Of a DNA stretch of 64,000 nt, positions 48,548 to 59,003 are shown in pieces. Positions within the stretch are counted from its first letter, which is position 1. Each line of letters opens with the position of its first letter. Source of the DNA: Brachionus plicatilis. Lineage: Eukaryota; Rotifera; Eurotatoria; Ploima; Brachionidae. The notes beneath the pieces are model-generated. The model was not told the DNA's origin. It did no database searches and saw nothing but the letters and a program-made list of their open reading frames with translations. The translations under genes were made by a program, and so were the position numbers. The DNA lies in assembly GCA_010279815.1 (NCBI GenBank), contig QEOQ01000207.1, positions 1,642,078 through 1,706,077 on the forward strand. The letters run 5' to 3'.

Positions 48548-49541
48548 TCACTTATTCAGCTGCTTGGTTTTGTCAGTCAATGGCACATACATGACACCCA
48601 TTAACTTTTTAGATTCAATTTTACCATCCATTAGTTTATCTATTTGAACAAATTCTTGATTTCCACCTTCGGCACCTTTAAATTTCTAATTAAAATTAAT
48701 TGAATAAAAAAGGTAAAAAATTACCGACTGGTAAAACCATTCTTCCATTTAATGCTAACTGATCTACAAGCTAAAATATTTTTCAAATTTCAAATTAAAC
48801 AAATACCCTCATTTTTTTTTGTATAAGTAACCGTTTTTGGAATATCAGGCGCTGCTGCTCCAACATGAATTGCATCATAAGGTCCATTTTCATCATTACC
48901 TTGCCTCCCATCACCAACTTATTGAAATAATTGAGAAAAGTCAAAACAGAAATTCAATGTACTACCAATTATCTTTATTTTTTCAGAAAAAAGTGCGTTT
49001 TCATTCCAGTTTTTGATACTTTCTATTGATTTTCTCACTAGCTCATCAATATGTTCGACACCGATCACTTTTCCAGAGTCCCCAACCTTAATTTTATTTT
49101 AAATTTTTTCCACAATTATTTTCACAAGTAGGTACCATTACTGCCATACAAGCAGTCAAATAGCCACTTCCTGAACCAACATCCAAAACTTTGGCTCCTT
49201 CGACTAATTTGTCACTCAAAGCTTCAAGGGCATAGGCATGCATATGCTAGATAGCAGTTAAAATGAAAATCAATAAACCATAGTATATTTAAATGGTCTT
49301 ACCGGAGCAGAAATAGTGACATTAGAACCAATAAATTGTGGAGAATCATTATAAGGATTCCTCGGAGAAAAAAATGATCTATCGACAGCTAGCATTGCAT
49401 TTTTTACTCTTTGGTTCGTTATAATGCCATTATCTATTCCATTTATGTTATTTAACTTTAATTAATTTTTTTTTCATAGTACTTACTGCATAAATTGTTA
49501 ATTAATTCGACTTGAGTTCTTCCTGAAGATCTCCAGGCCAT
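48548..49541 (-). CDS. PCMT1: Protein-L-isoaspartate O-methyltransferase
   Basis: Short exons from the ATG at 49541 (first exon 49487-49541) read [57 protein letters not shown], the SAM-binding [39 protein letters not shown]...[29 protein letters not shown] and finally [16 protein letters not shown]. This is the full family order and normal length. The enzyme uses S-adenosylmethionine to methylate isoaspartyl residues, starting repair of aged proteins. Introns are ~45-95 bp. Confidence 0.96.
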
Positions 49542-51003
49542 TTTTACAAAAACTGGAAAAAAATTTTTATATTATCAAATTTTTTTTTCGAATAAAAATA
49601 ATTAACATTTATTTGACTGATAGTTGAAAGATAAATTCAAAATTAAAATTAATTTGCTTTTGTACTAGCTTAATTAAAGAAAAAATTTTAATGCCAATTA
49701 TATCAGCTAAAACTTTACTAAAATGAACTTTCAAATTCTGATAATGATTAAATTATTGAAAAATTGTATTCTATTTTTATTTTGTTAATTTATTAAAATT
49801 CTAGTAAATTTTAAGAAATCATTTAATTATAATAATGAAAAGCTATGACAAGTTTTAATCTGTACAAAAACAAAAAAAGAGAAACCTAAAAAAAAAAGGA
49901 ATTTCCTTTTTTCTTCAAAGTTTCGAGCGGTCAAAAAAATTTGAATCATAAAAAATATTTGTGTAAGTATTCTTCTTTTTCTTTGATTCAAAAATGAAGG
50001 CAAAAAATTCCAAATTCAATTGAGACTCCACTTTCCATTCTAGAATTGAGAAAAGACAGTTTTTGAACGCCTTCCATCAGCTCAGTGACTTTTCTTTAGA
50101 TCTTTGAATCATTTATAAAAAAAATTAGTATATAGTGTTTAGTAATCAAAAGTAGGTTTTTTAATTTCTCAAAAGCGTTGATTTTGATCTATATCCAATA
50201 CTAACTAGCCCCAAGTTAAAAAAACTTATAGGTAAAATTGTTTTAATTTTTTTTATTTTTTTTTATTTTTTTAAAAAAATAAATATTTTTTTCTAATTTT
50301 ATAAACAAGATAATCTATTTTAAAGATTTTTATTGCTTTTAAAAATTCTCTTAAATTTTGTCGATAAATTACTTGTATCTATGAGGTGCAAAATATTTAG
50401 GCATATTTTTCAAAAATTGAATTGTTTTACTCTCCAATTGTTGACCATGATTGAACTTATGTTTCTAAATTGTTATTGAAAAAAAACAAAACTTCGACCA
50501 AGAGTTCTAGTTTTGTATTCGAAATTTTTTTTACTAATTTATTCAAGTATTTCAAAGGCCATTTAAATTTAAAAATTTTGTATATTTGCTTTGTAAAATA
50601 CAATTCAAAGATCATAATTAGTCTCATTTCAAATACCAAAATTAGATTTTTATTTAGTTTAAAACAAAAACTATTTTATTGTTTAATAAAAATTTTGCTT
50701 CTGAAGAATGCTAACAAGCGCCAAGAGGTACTCAGTACCAGATTAAATTCTAGCTTTACAAACCATTTAAAAATTGTTTTTTAAAAATGTTTTAAAGAGA
50801 GATTTTTTCTGAGAATGAACAAAACATCATTATTTATACTTTTGAACATATGAGATTATGTTAATTTTTTTTTAATTACCAATATTTAAAAAAAAATTTA
50901 AAATTTTTAAAACTCAATTAAATCATTTATTTTAGATCTAAAAAATAAATTGATAAACGACTTATTTTTAAAATCTAAGACTTTATGGACACAATTTGAG
51001 ATC
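49542..51003. other. AT-rich intergenic stretch
   Basis: No gene seen. A small A/T-rich hairpin (ggaatttcc core) lies near 49880-49925. The frame preceding the next gene is open from about 50938, after a TTTTAG acceptor, and could be an extra 5' part of that gene. Confidence 0.45.
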
Positions 51004-51625
51004 ATGAATTCGGAAAATAGCGTTTGTTTAATTGAATCAACCGACAGTCTAAAAGTTTTTAACAGCTCGGACGTTAAACTTTTTGATACTAGCTTGAATG
51101 AAAAGAACGCAGACATTCAGAACGACCATTTAAAGCAAAATCAATTTGATCTCAACCAAAGTCCTGAGTCCGATATTGGTTCGAAAGATAAAAATTTCAA
51201 AAACGGAAAAATTAAATTCAAAAATGTCATTCAATTTAAAAAAGATGTTGTCATTAAAAAATTGCTCAAAACCATAGATGTAATGAATCAAGAGCTTAGT
51301 AAGAATTTAGTAGCTAAAAATACCTGCTTTTTATTTTAACCAAAAGATAAACGCGATGAATTGATTATGTCAATGGAAAAAGAAAACTTCTTTCTAACAG
51401 CTAATGATACTAAGAATCTATCCAAATTACCAAGTGTAAGATTACATTTTTAATATATCACAACATTGAATAAGATTTTTTGCGTAAATTTTATTTTTTT
51501 CTCTTTTTAATTATCAATCTTTTTTAATTTCTCTTTTGAATTAGACATTACTTCAAATAAAAGAGCCTAATGGTCCAGTAGATGGCCAAACAGAAAAAAA
51601 AAACGGAAGCAAAATATTAAACTAG
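51004..51625 (+). CDS. Small Lys/Asn-rich hypothetical protein, 3 exons
   Basis: Exons 51004-51298, 51347-51435 and 51545-51625 join in phase into 154 residues; the first intron is 48 bp (GTAAGA...CAAAAG). The chain is polar with a predicted amphipathic helix (VVIKKLLKTIDVMNQELNKR) in the middle. I recognise no family. The second exon could equally splice, in the same phase, to 53834, the first detected exon of the downstream coiled-coil gene; the third exon would then be an alternative, early-terminating end. Which form exists cannot be decided from sequence. Confidence 0.55.
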
Positions 51626-53439
51626 TCAATTGACCAAATATTTGGACCATTAAAAAAATAAATCATGAACTTCCTATAATGATGAACTTTTTCTAAATAA
51701 GAATTTTTTGGGCCTCCTAAAATCGTTTTTCTGATGCGATGAAAAAAATGATTCCATCAAACAAATAATTTCATGGCTATTTTTAATTTTAAAAACTTGA
51801 ATTAAATCTTTCTAAAGTCTTGATTTAAGATCTGCTAAATTTAAAAATTCAAGTCTTCGGGAATTATCTTTGAAATTTTTTAATCCATAATTAAAAAGAC
51901 TTTTACTTTTTTCTTTGTATATAATTTTTTTTTAACAATCGTTTTGTTTAAAAAATTTATCTATCTATTAAAAAAATGACTATAAAAAACAGGAATTCAT
52001 TCTTTTGTTTGATTATTAAATCTTAAAAAAAGCGAAAATACTGAAAAGAAAGCAATTAAATAGAAAATAATTTTGATCTTGTGTTCATATTGAGCTATTT
52101 TTGGGTTGTATTTTGATTCAGGACACCTTCCTTTTTTCATTTTGGAAATTTCAGCCAGAGCTGTATTTACATTCTCTTGATTTCAATGATTTTGTTCAAC
52201 TTTATATTGAACTTGTTCTTGAATTTCATTTTCATGATGAAATTGTTCTGGAGCTTCAATTTCATCATAATTATCAGCTTGACTCAAAATTGAATTTAAC
52301 AACAACTTCTAGTATTATTAAGTCTTCTCAAGTGTTTTCCACCATAAGAGTTTATTTACAATTTTTATAATAAGTGTCAATTATATATTGAATAAATTTT
52401 TTTGATAACAAAAAAAAATAACTACGTTAAATATAAAAATAATTAATATATGTTTTGGTATAATAAATAATACATATATTAGATGCTAAGATTAGATACA
52501 AAGGAAAAAATGATAGCTACAAAAATAGAAGTCTAATTAAAACTTAGGAGCTTTTCTTGAGAAAAAGATACACGAAACAGCTAAATAAAAATAAAATAGA
52601 CATATAAGACTTTCTTACATTAATTTTTTTAAATAAATACTATTTTTAATTCTTTGTCGGTGTAGACACCTTCATCATTATCATTAATAAAACTTGCTTT
52701 GGCTGTATGAAGATTACGTATACATTATCCACAACTTTGGTTATATTTCTATTTAATTTTGTGTTGAAAATAGAAACATTAAATATGAAAACAAATCGAA
52801 TCGAATTAATAGAAAGAAGAAAGGAAATTTTTAAATCCTTTAATCCAAAAAATTTTTAGATCATTTCTGAATAAAAAATAAAGCTTTGAATATTTTTAAT
52901 CTAATCATTGAAAAATTAAATTAGTTTATTACTATTATTAATTAAAGATATTCTAAAATATTTTAATGATACAGAAAAGATTCTAAGCATTTTTATCAAT
53001 TTTCATTATTATTCGCTATTTTTGTTAAAATAGGTATTTAACTAATATTTTTATTTCATGAATTTTAGAAAATTTAAAAGGATGATTACAATCTTTACTA
53101 TATCACTATTGAAATATCAATTGAAGATCTGTAAATAAGAATAGAAATTAACTACTTTTCTTTTTTATTAAATTTCAAAATTTTCACTTAAGCTCTAAAA
53201 AAACGAAAAATTTAAATTAATTTTTCAATATGATTTAAAATTTGATGATTTCGGTGTAATTAAAAATGCTGCCTCATAATTAATGAATATCAAAATTCCG
53301 CTTTTAATTAAAGTGATTTTTTAGAATTTTTTGGTGGTAATTAGGCATCTGTTTTCCGCGTTTCAGATTCCAATTTTTATGAACGATTGAGATTTTAGTT
53401 AAAATTTCAAAAAAAAATCCGGTGATTGAAAAAAAATAA
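51626..53439. other. AT-rich stretch between two coding segments
   Basis: Contains a plus-strand frame at 52101-52370 with no ATG start and a His/Phe-rich low-complexity product, not considered a gene. A ~30-bp copy of coiled-coil gene sequence occurs at about 52801-52831. The stretch may be an intron if the two neighbouring coding segments belong to one gene. Confidence 0.45.
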
Positions 53440-53705
53440 TAAGTGCATAAACCATGTATTTATCCACTCTATGTTTTTATTAATATCATTCTGCAGTTTG
53501 CTGGTATCTTGAATCACTGATCCTGAGCTAATTTCTGCTAATATTTTGGTGTCAATCGCGAATATTCTGCAAATACTCAAAACTCAAAAAATTTAAATTA
53601 AATATATAACTCTGATACCATTGCTAAAAGTTTATGAAATAATTTTTTGTGTGATACTTTGTCAATGACCATAGCAAAATCAAGGAAAAGAATGTCTAAA
53701 ATAAA
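53440..53705 (-). mobile_element. Degraded LINE reverse-transcriptase fragment
   Basis: On the minus strand, 53650-53700 reads DILFLDFAMVIDKVSHKKL, a decayed copy of the reverse-transcriptase motif DFxKAFDxVxH. 53450-53575 reads IFAIDTKI followed by LQNDINKNIEWINTWFM, matching the catalytic FADDTK and the following LQxDIxxxxxWxxxW block, but with the first catalytic Asp changed to Ile. The segment between them is missing. It is inactive. It lies upstream of, or in an intron of, the coiled-coil gene. Confidence 0.75.
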
Positions 53706-53833
53706 GAATTTTAGAATTAATTCTAGGAATAAAAACTAATTTGAAATTTTTTTTTGACTTTTGGAAAATTTCCCAAATTATTTAGTATTTATTAGATAAT
53801 AGAAAAATTATAAAGTAAAAAAAATTATTTCAG

Positions 53834-55583
53834 GCAAATGAACATGAGTATTATTTGGTGGAAATTAGCCGAAATAAACAAGAAGTTCTTAATTACAAAA
53901 ACGAAAACGAAAATCTCAAGAAAAAGATGTAAGCTAAATTTAAACTTTGAATTTTAGATTCTAAATCTACTTTTAGAGATTTTTTGGAGAAGCAATTAGA
54001 GGAAAAAAAAGATGATGATTCTAATAAAAGTGGTTCCACCAAAATATCTGAATCGAGTGATAATTCAAATAAAGCATATTTAAAGTTAAAAGAAGAGAAT
54101 GAAGAGTTAAATGAGCTCAATAGTGTTCTAAAAGTTGAACTGGAAAAATTGTCTAAACAAATCGAATTAATAGAAAGAAGAAAGGTAATTTTTTGATCAT
54201 GGTAAAAAATGTATTCTAATTGTATACAGAGTTTGGAGCAAGAAATTGGCTACAAATTCGATGAGCTTGTCAAGCAAAAAAATCTCTTAGCAGAAGAGAA
54301 TAAGCAATTACTGAATAAAGTTGATGTTTTTAGAGAACAAATGAAGCTTTGTTTACTCCATTTCGAAGATGATCTTATTGAGGTATTGGTCAAATTTTGA
54401 AAAATTTCAAAATTCTAGATTTTTTAATTCAGGTGAAAAAGCTTCATGAAAAAGAATTAATTGACTTGAAAACAGAATTCGAGACAGAAGAAGTAAAATC
54501 AATCGAAATGATCAAAAGTCTTAGAGAGCAAATGGATGATGCTAATTTAGTTATTGAGAAATTAGATAGTGAAAGGTTTGATAAAAAAGATTTGTTTGAA
54601 TTTTTGATAAAATTAAATGAAAATTTTCCCAATACAGAACTTATCTTGTTAATGCATTAAAATCAATGGAAGAAGACAAAGAAAAAATAATAAGCGACTT
54701 GGAAAATAGATTGATGATTGCAGAGAATTTAGAACAAAATTTAGAGAGCGAAAATGAAACATTGAGGAAAAAAATCGACTCATTGTACGAGTTGAATCTT
54801 GATCAGCAAAAGCAATTACAGAAAATGTTCCAAGACATGGAGTCCAAATCCCAATCGAATGAAAAACTTTATTCAAAAAAGGGAGATGAACTCAAAAGAC
54901 TAAGACAAGCTTTGAATTTGAGTCAAGAGAAGCTAAAATTTATCCAAATGAAGCATGAAAGTGAAATTGAAGAACTGAAAAAAAAGCACACTGAGGAAAC
55001 AGATCAACTTAAATTTTCTAATCAACAAATGACCTTAAGAAATGGAGAGTTGTCTAGATCTAATGGTGATATGCGCAAAAAAATTCAAAATTTAGAAAGT
55101 GATTTAAAAAGCCAAGTAGAAAAATATAATCAGATCAAGCAAAGCAATGATTTTTTGTTGAAACAAAAAAAAGAGCTCAAAGAAGAAAGCGAGCGAACTA
55201 GTTTAGCTCATAAAAAGGATACGGAAAAGATGGAAAAAATGAGAGAGGAATATCTTAAAAAAAATGAATCACAGAAAAATTCTTTAGACAAAATGTTTGA
55301 ACAAATAGCTAAATTTCAAAAAGAAATCGAAGCATTGATCAAAAGAAATGGCGAACTAGAAACTAAATTGAAAAATAAAAATGAATCTTATGAACTTTTT
55401 AAGAGAAAATATTTGGATATAAAGACTTTTGCTAAACAAGAACTGTTTCCAAACAATCAAAATATCTTAAAACAACAACAAGAAATGGCAAAATTAAGTG
55501 AAAATATTCAAAATTTTATAAACGGCTTAATTAACGACTTGAATATCAATGAAAATTTGTCGGATTCTATTGAAACTAATTAG
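53834..55583 (+). CDS. Long coiled-coil protein, 5' end incomplete
   Basis: Exons 53834-53928, 53977-54184, 54230-54382, 54433-54575 and 54638-55583 join in phase into ~514 residues, almost entirely Glu/Lys-rich heptad coiled coil (for example ENEELNELNSVLKVELEKLS and KKKHTEETDQLKFSNQQ). The first exon follows a TTTCAG acceptor and has no ATG, so an upstream exon is needed; the 51347-51435 exon is phase-compatible. Only the last ~50 residues break the heptads. Such proteins are often centrosomal, ciliary or Golgi tethers, but nothing here identifies which. Introns are 45-62 bp. Confidence 0.75.
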
Positions 55584-55968
55584 ATTATTTTGGTTTAAAT
55601 TTTTTAAAGATGCTTTAATGGATTTTTTCTCTTTTATCAGAGTGTGAATAAATTTTGTAAAAATTAAATAAATATAAATAAATTTATAATTATTTTTTGA
55701 CTGCATAACTTGATTTTTTTTTAACCTAAAAAAAACTTTGTTAGATTATGTCGGAATACTTATTTTTTCTAGTTAACTTGTTTTAAAGTCAATTATCAAT
55801 AAAAATATTAATAACAATTTAAAGTAATTATTTTATTATATAAATATTTGAAATATATATTCATGTTCATGTAAATATAAACTATAAACTATTGGATATT
55901 GTAAATAGTGAACATTTTAGAAATTTTTTAAAAAGAAAAACTCTAAAAAAAATTAAATGCATAATTTT

Positions 55969-56212
55969 GGTTTTGTGAAATTCAAGTACAAAATGAACAA
56001 AAATTCTTCCTTTTTTAGTAAATTAAAATAAAAGATAATATAATTTATTTTAAAAAATACTGCAATATAGTAAAAACCTTTGAAAAATTATTTAAGGTAT
56101 AAAAAGGTGCAACAAAGTATGTTGCAATATATTGCAGCATTTTTTAAATAAATTTAATTTACCAAAAAAGGAAGAATTTTTATTCATTTTGCAATTGAAT
56201 TTCACAATACCC
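55969..56212. mobile_element. MITE with ~100-bp inverted arms and 8-bp target duplication
   Basis: The arms are inverted copies: GGTTTTGTGAAATTCAAG on the left and GGGTATTGTGAAATTCAA on the reversed right, both followed by AAAATGAA(C/T)AAAAATTC and a shared TTCCTTTTTT block. Flanks are the exact 8-bp word ATAATTTT (55961-55968 and 56213-56220). There is no coding content; the whole element is 244 bp and could fold into one hairpin. Confidence 0.82.
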
Positions 56213-57494
56213 ATAATTTTAATCATAATTGTATTGTTATTCAATGATAAATAATTGGAAATTTTGTTTTCCTGAACAAAATATTATACTCTTCCATTTT
56301 AAGTAAATAATTTTCTCTTTTTTGATCTGAACTTGATTCCATGGTTTAAAAATAAGTTAACTTCTTTTGTTTTTGAAGTATTAGAATGCCTAAGAATCGA
56401 TTTCCTTTTATATAAATAAAATTTATGAAAAATGAATTTGAAAGTTTTCGGATACAAAGTTGGAACAAAGTTAAAAAGCTATTCAGACCAGGAAAAATAT
56501 ATTTAAAAATCGTAGTTCATTCAGATTGATGGGATATGCAATAAAAAAAAATCCCTTGATCTTTAATTTTATTTTGAATTAAGTAATAAATAAATTAAAG
56601 CAAAATAAAAAATTTTTTTGATTAGTTTTAGTAAAACGAACTGCTAAAATATTAAGAAAATAAATGTAAAATAAATACAAAACAAAATAAAATAAAATGA
56701 AAAAAGAAGAATCAAAAGTTAGTCGACAAAAAGAGTCGACTTGTGAATCTAACTTTATTTCATCCAAACTTTATTCTCTTCATTATTTGTATTCTTTCAA
56801 TAATAGCCTCGTGTTAATTTGCTTTTGGTAAAATCCGTTGCAGCTTGATGGTTTGAATTTGTTTGTTTCGTTTTTCCAATTAAGCTTATTTTTCTATTTA
56901 CTTTTAAACAATTTTTAGAATACTTTGTACAATGACAATGAGTTCATCTTGGTTTTATTTGTTCTGTATTTTATTAAATTTGATATTTTTTGTTTACATA
57001 TTCATAAAGGTTTTAATTAAAAAAACTAATTTTTTCTGAATCAAGAATGCATTTAAATTTATAAAATCAAAGGTTTTTTAAATTAAAATTTTACTATTTA
57101 GTTAACCAAATTTTTGCTATTTTTAAGTAAAGTTATGATTCCGGTTCTTAATCATATTAAATAGTAGACAAACTGTCAAAATATTTATTTTTATTAGAAA
57201 TTTACTAATAATAAAATTTATCAATGATCAACTGTATTTTTATCTTCTTAAAAAAAATTTAAAAAGATTTTTTATCTATTTAAATATCCTTTTATAAATA
57301 AAAATATACAATATAAGACAATAAAAAGATTGATAATGAATTTTAAAAATTAAAACGTTTAGATGAAAAAAACAAATCAATTTATTTTTCGTATAAATTA
57401 ATTAAATGAAAATCTTATCTAAGTTATGTCGGATGCGAAAAAGTCACAAAAGATCTTATAAAGGTTTAAAAGATCGTATATTAATCCACAAGAT

Positions 57495-57614
57495 TAATTG
57501 AAAAAAGCAAAATTGATAGAAAATTAGAAAAAATTGAACTTTTTTTATAATTTTTAATTGAAAAAAGCAAAATTGATAGAAAATTAGAAAAAATTGAACT
57601 TTTTTTTATAATTT
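57495..57614. repeat. Tandem duplication of a 60-bp unit
   Basis: Two copies with period exactly 60 bp (taattgaaaaaagcaaaatt start), differing only by the length of one T run. It is a recent local duplication 3' of the GPCR relic. Confidence 0.9.
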
Positions 57615-57729
57615 AAATTTAAAATTTTTCAACTAACGATAAATATTTTAACTGAGTTTTAAAGCTAAATTTTTCTAAATAAAGAAATTTTTTGTTTACT
57701 ATTTCAAGAGCAATCTTGAATCGACTATT

Positions 57730-59003
57730 TCAGATATTTAAAAGTTCACGATTTTCTTCATTGCCATGATTTTTTTGGTCAACTTTTTCATTTCTGCTAT
57801 TAGTATTTTGTTTAGTTTTTTTACAAAATAAATTTTTTAAAAAATGTATCATTTCACTCCGAAAACCGGAACTAGTCGCAACATACAAAATTAAATTTAC
57901 CGCATGATTCGCGTAATTTATGAGCATAAAAAAATTGTAAGTGAAAGGAAAATATGGTTTTGACATTTCTTGAACCGGAAAAGTTATGTAAACTGATGCT
58001 GGCGTTTTTAAAATCATGAATCATAAGCATACCGAGACCAACATTATTGACAAAGCTGTTCGCTTTTTCTCTTTTTTTCTAGCTGTTTTACTATTGAGAC
58101 TCATTTTTCTTGACGAATACATTATTTTTCGAATAATCAAAAAATTTAAAACTAATAATATTAAGCAAGGTATTACAATAAATAAATACAGGTGCAATTT
58201 TCCATATAAATCTATTCGAAAGCGATAATAACTATTATGCTTATTTTTGTCAATAGTGCAATCACTTATATAACTATTTGACTTGAAAGGTTGATCTATT
58301 TTATCATAAAAGTATAAAAGAGGAAAATTCCAAACAGAAACCAGAAAAGAAATAAAAAAAACTATTAGAAAAACACTTCGCAAGGAATTATTGTTCTGGT
58401 TGGCTTGATATGATTTTTTTTTGGCAAAAGATGGACCGATTGAAAATAATTGTAAACCTATTTAATGTCACCGCAACCAAGATGTAGCTTGATATTTGCA
58501 TTAATGTATAAGTAAAAAATATCTTTAAAAAAAATAATTAGATTAAATTTTAAAATAAATATCCAATTTACATGTAATTTGCAGAAAATTTGTGAAATAG
58601 TTCTGATGTCAATGTTCCATATTTGATTCACATATTGCCTTAGCAAGCCTGTATACAATACCAAAAAGTCAAAAATAGCTAAAATGCACAAATAGACCAC
58701 AGTGGAACTTCTTTTTTTTTTCCTTAAAAGAATCAAAATGCATAATGGATTGCCAAGAGCACCAATGACCAGTAGAATCGGTGACAAAATAGCAGTCATT
58801 ATATTTCCCAAGGATTCGTAATACAAAGTCAATTCATTCTTGTTTGATTCATTTTTTTCAGTTAAATTAGCTTTTAGAAGATTGAATGTTGAATTGATAG
58901 AAAATTCTATGTTTTCAAAAATTTTGTCACTACAATCAACTTTGACAATCAACATGACATTAGCAATCATCAAAATTTGAACAAAATTTGACAAATCATC
59001 CAT
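57730..59003 (-). pseudogene. Class A peptide-type GPCR, disrupted
   Basis: Exon 1 (58572-59003) holds an N-terminal region with glycosylation sites, TM1 (LGNPLCILILL), TM2 (YLCILAIFDFLVLYTG) and the TM3 start with its conserved Cys; exon 2 begins at 58522 and continues TM3 (QISSYILVAVTLNRF, where DRY is LNR). The frame then breaks in the second intracellular loop at a run of nine A (58414-58422); TM4-TM6 are in another frame. A TGA at 58021-58023 interrupts TM6 in that frame. TM7 (NYANHAVNLILYVATSSGF) and the tail follow. Two lesions plus the altered DRY suggest a pseudogene; a 61-bp intron at 58391-58451 could mask the frameshift but would delete the loop and leave the stop. Confidence 0.7.

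Larger units (their letters stand above)
55584..57729. other. AT-rich intergenic stretch with a MITE and a tandem duplication
   Basis: No gene seen apart from the palindromic element at 55969-56212 and the 60-bp duplication at 57495-57614, which are listed separately. Confidence 0.5.

Noticed and set aside
52101..52370. 89-codon plus-strand frame rich in His/Phe/Leu
   Set aside because: No ATG start, low-complexity repeats, no splice context; also half explained by an equally poor minus-strand frame.
58016..58228. Plus-strand frame opposite the GPCR
   Set aside because: Antisense of transmembrane-coding sequence; no independent evidence.
58391..58451. A 61-bp intron that would repair the GPCR frameshift
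   Set aside because: It is phase-compatible but has a poor donor (GTCCAT) and would remove the second intracellular loop entirely; it also does not address the TGA in TM6.
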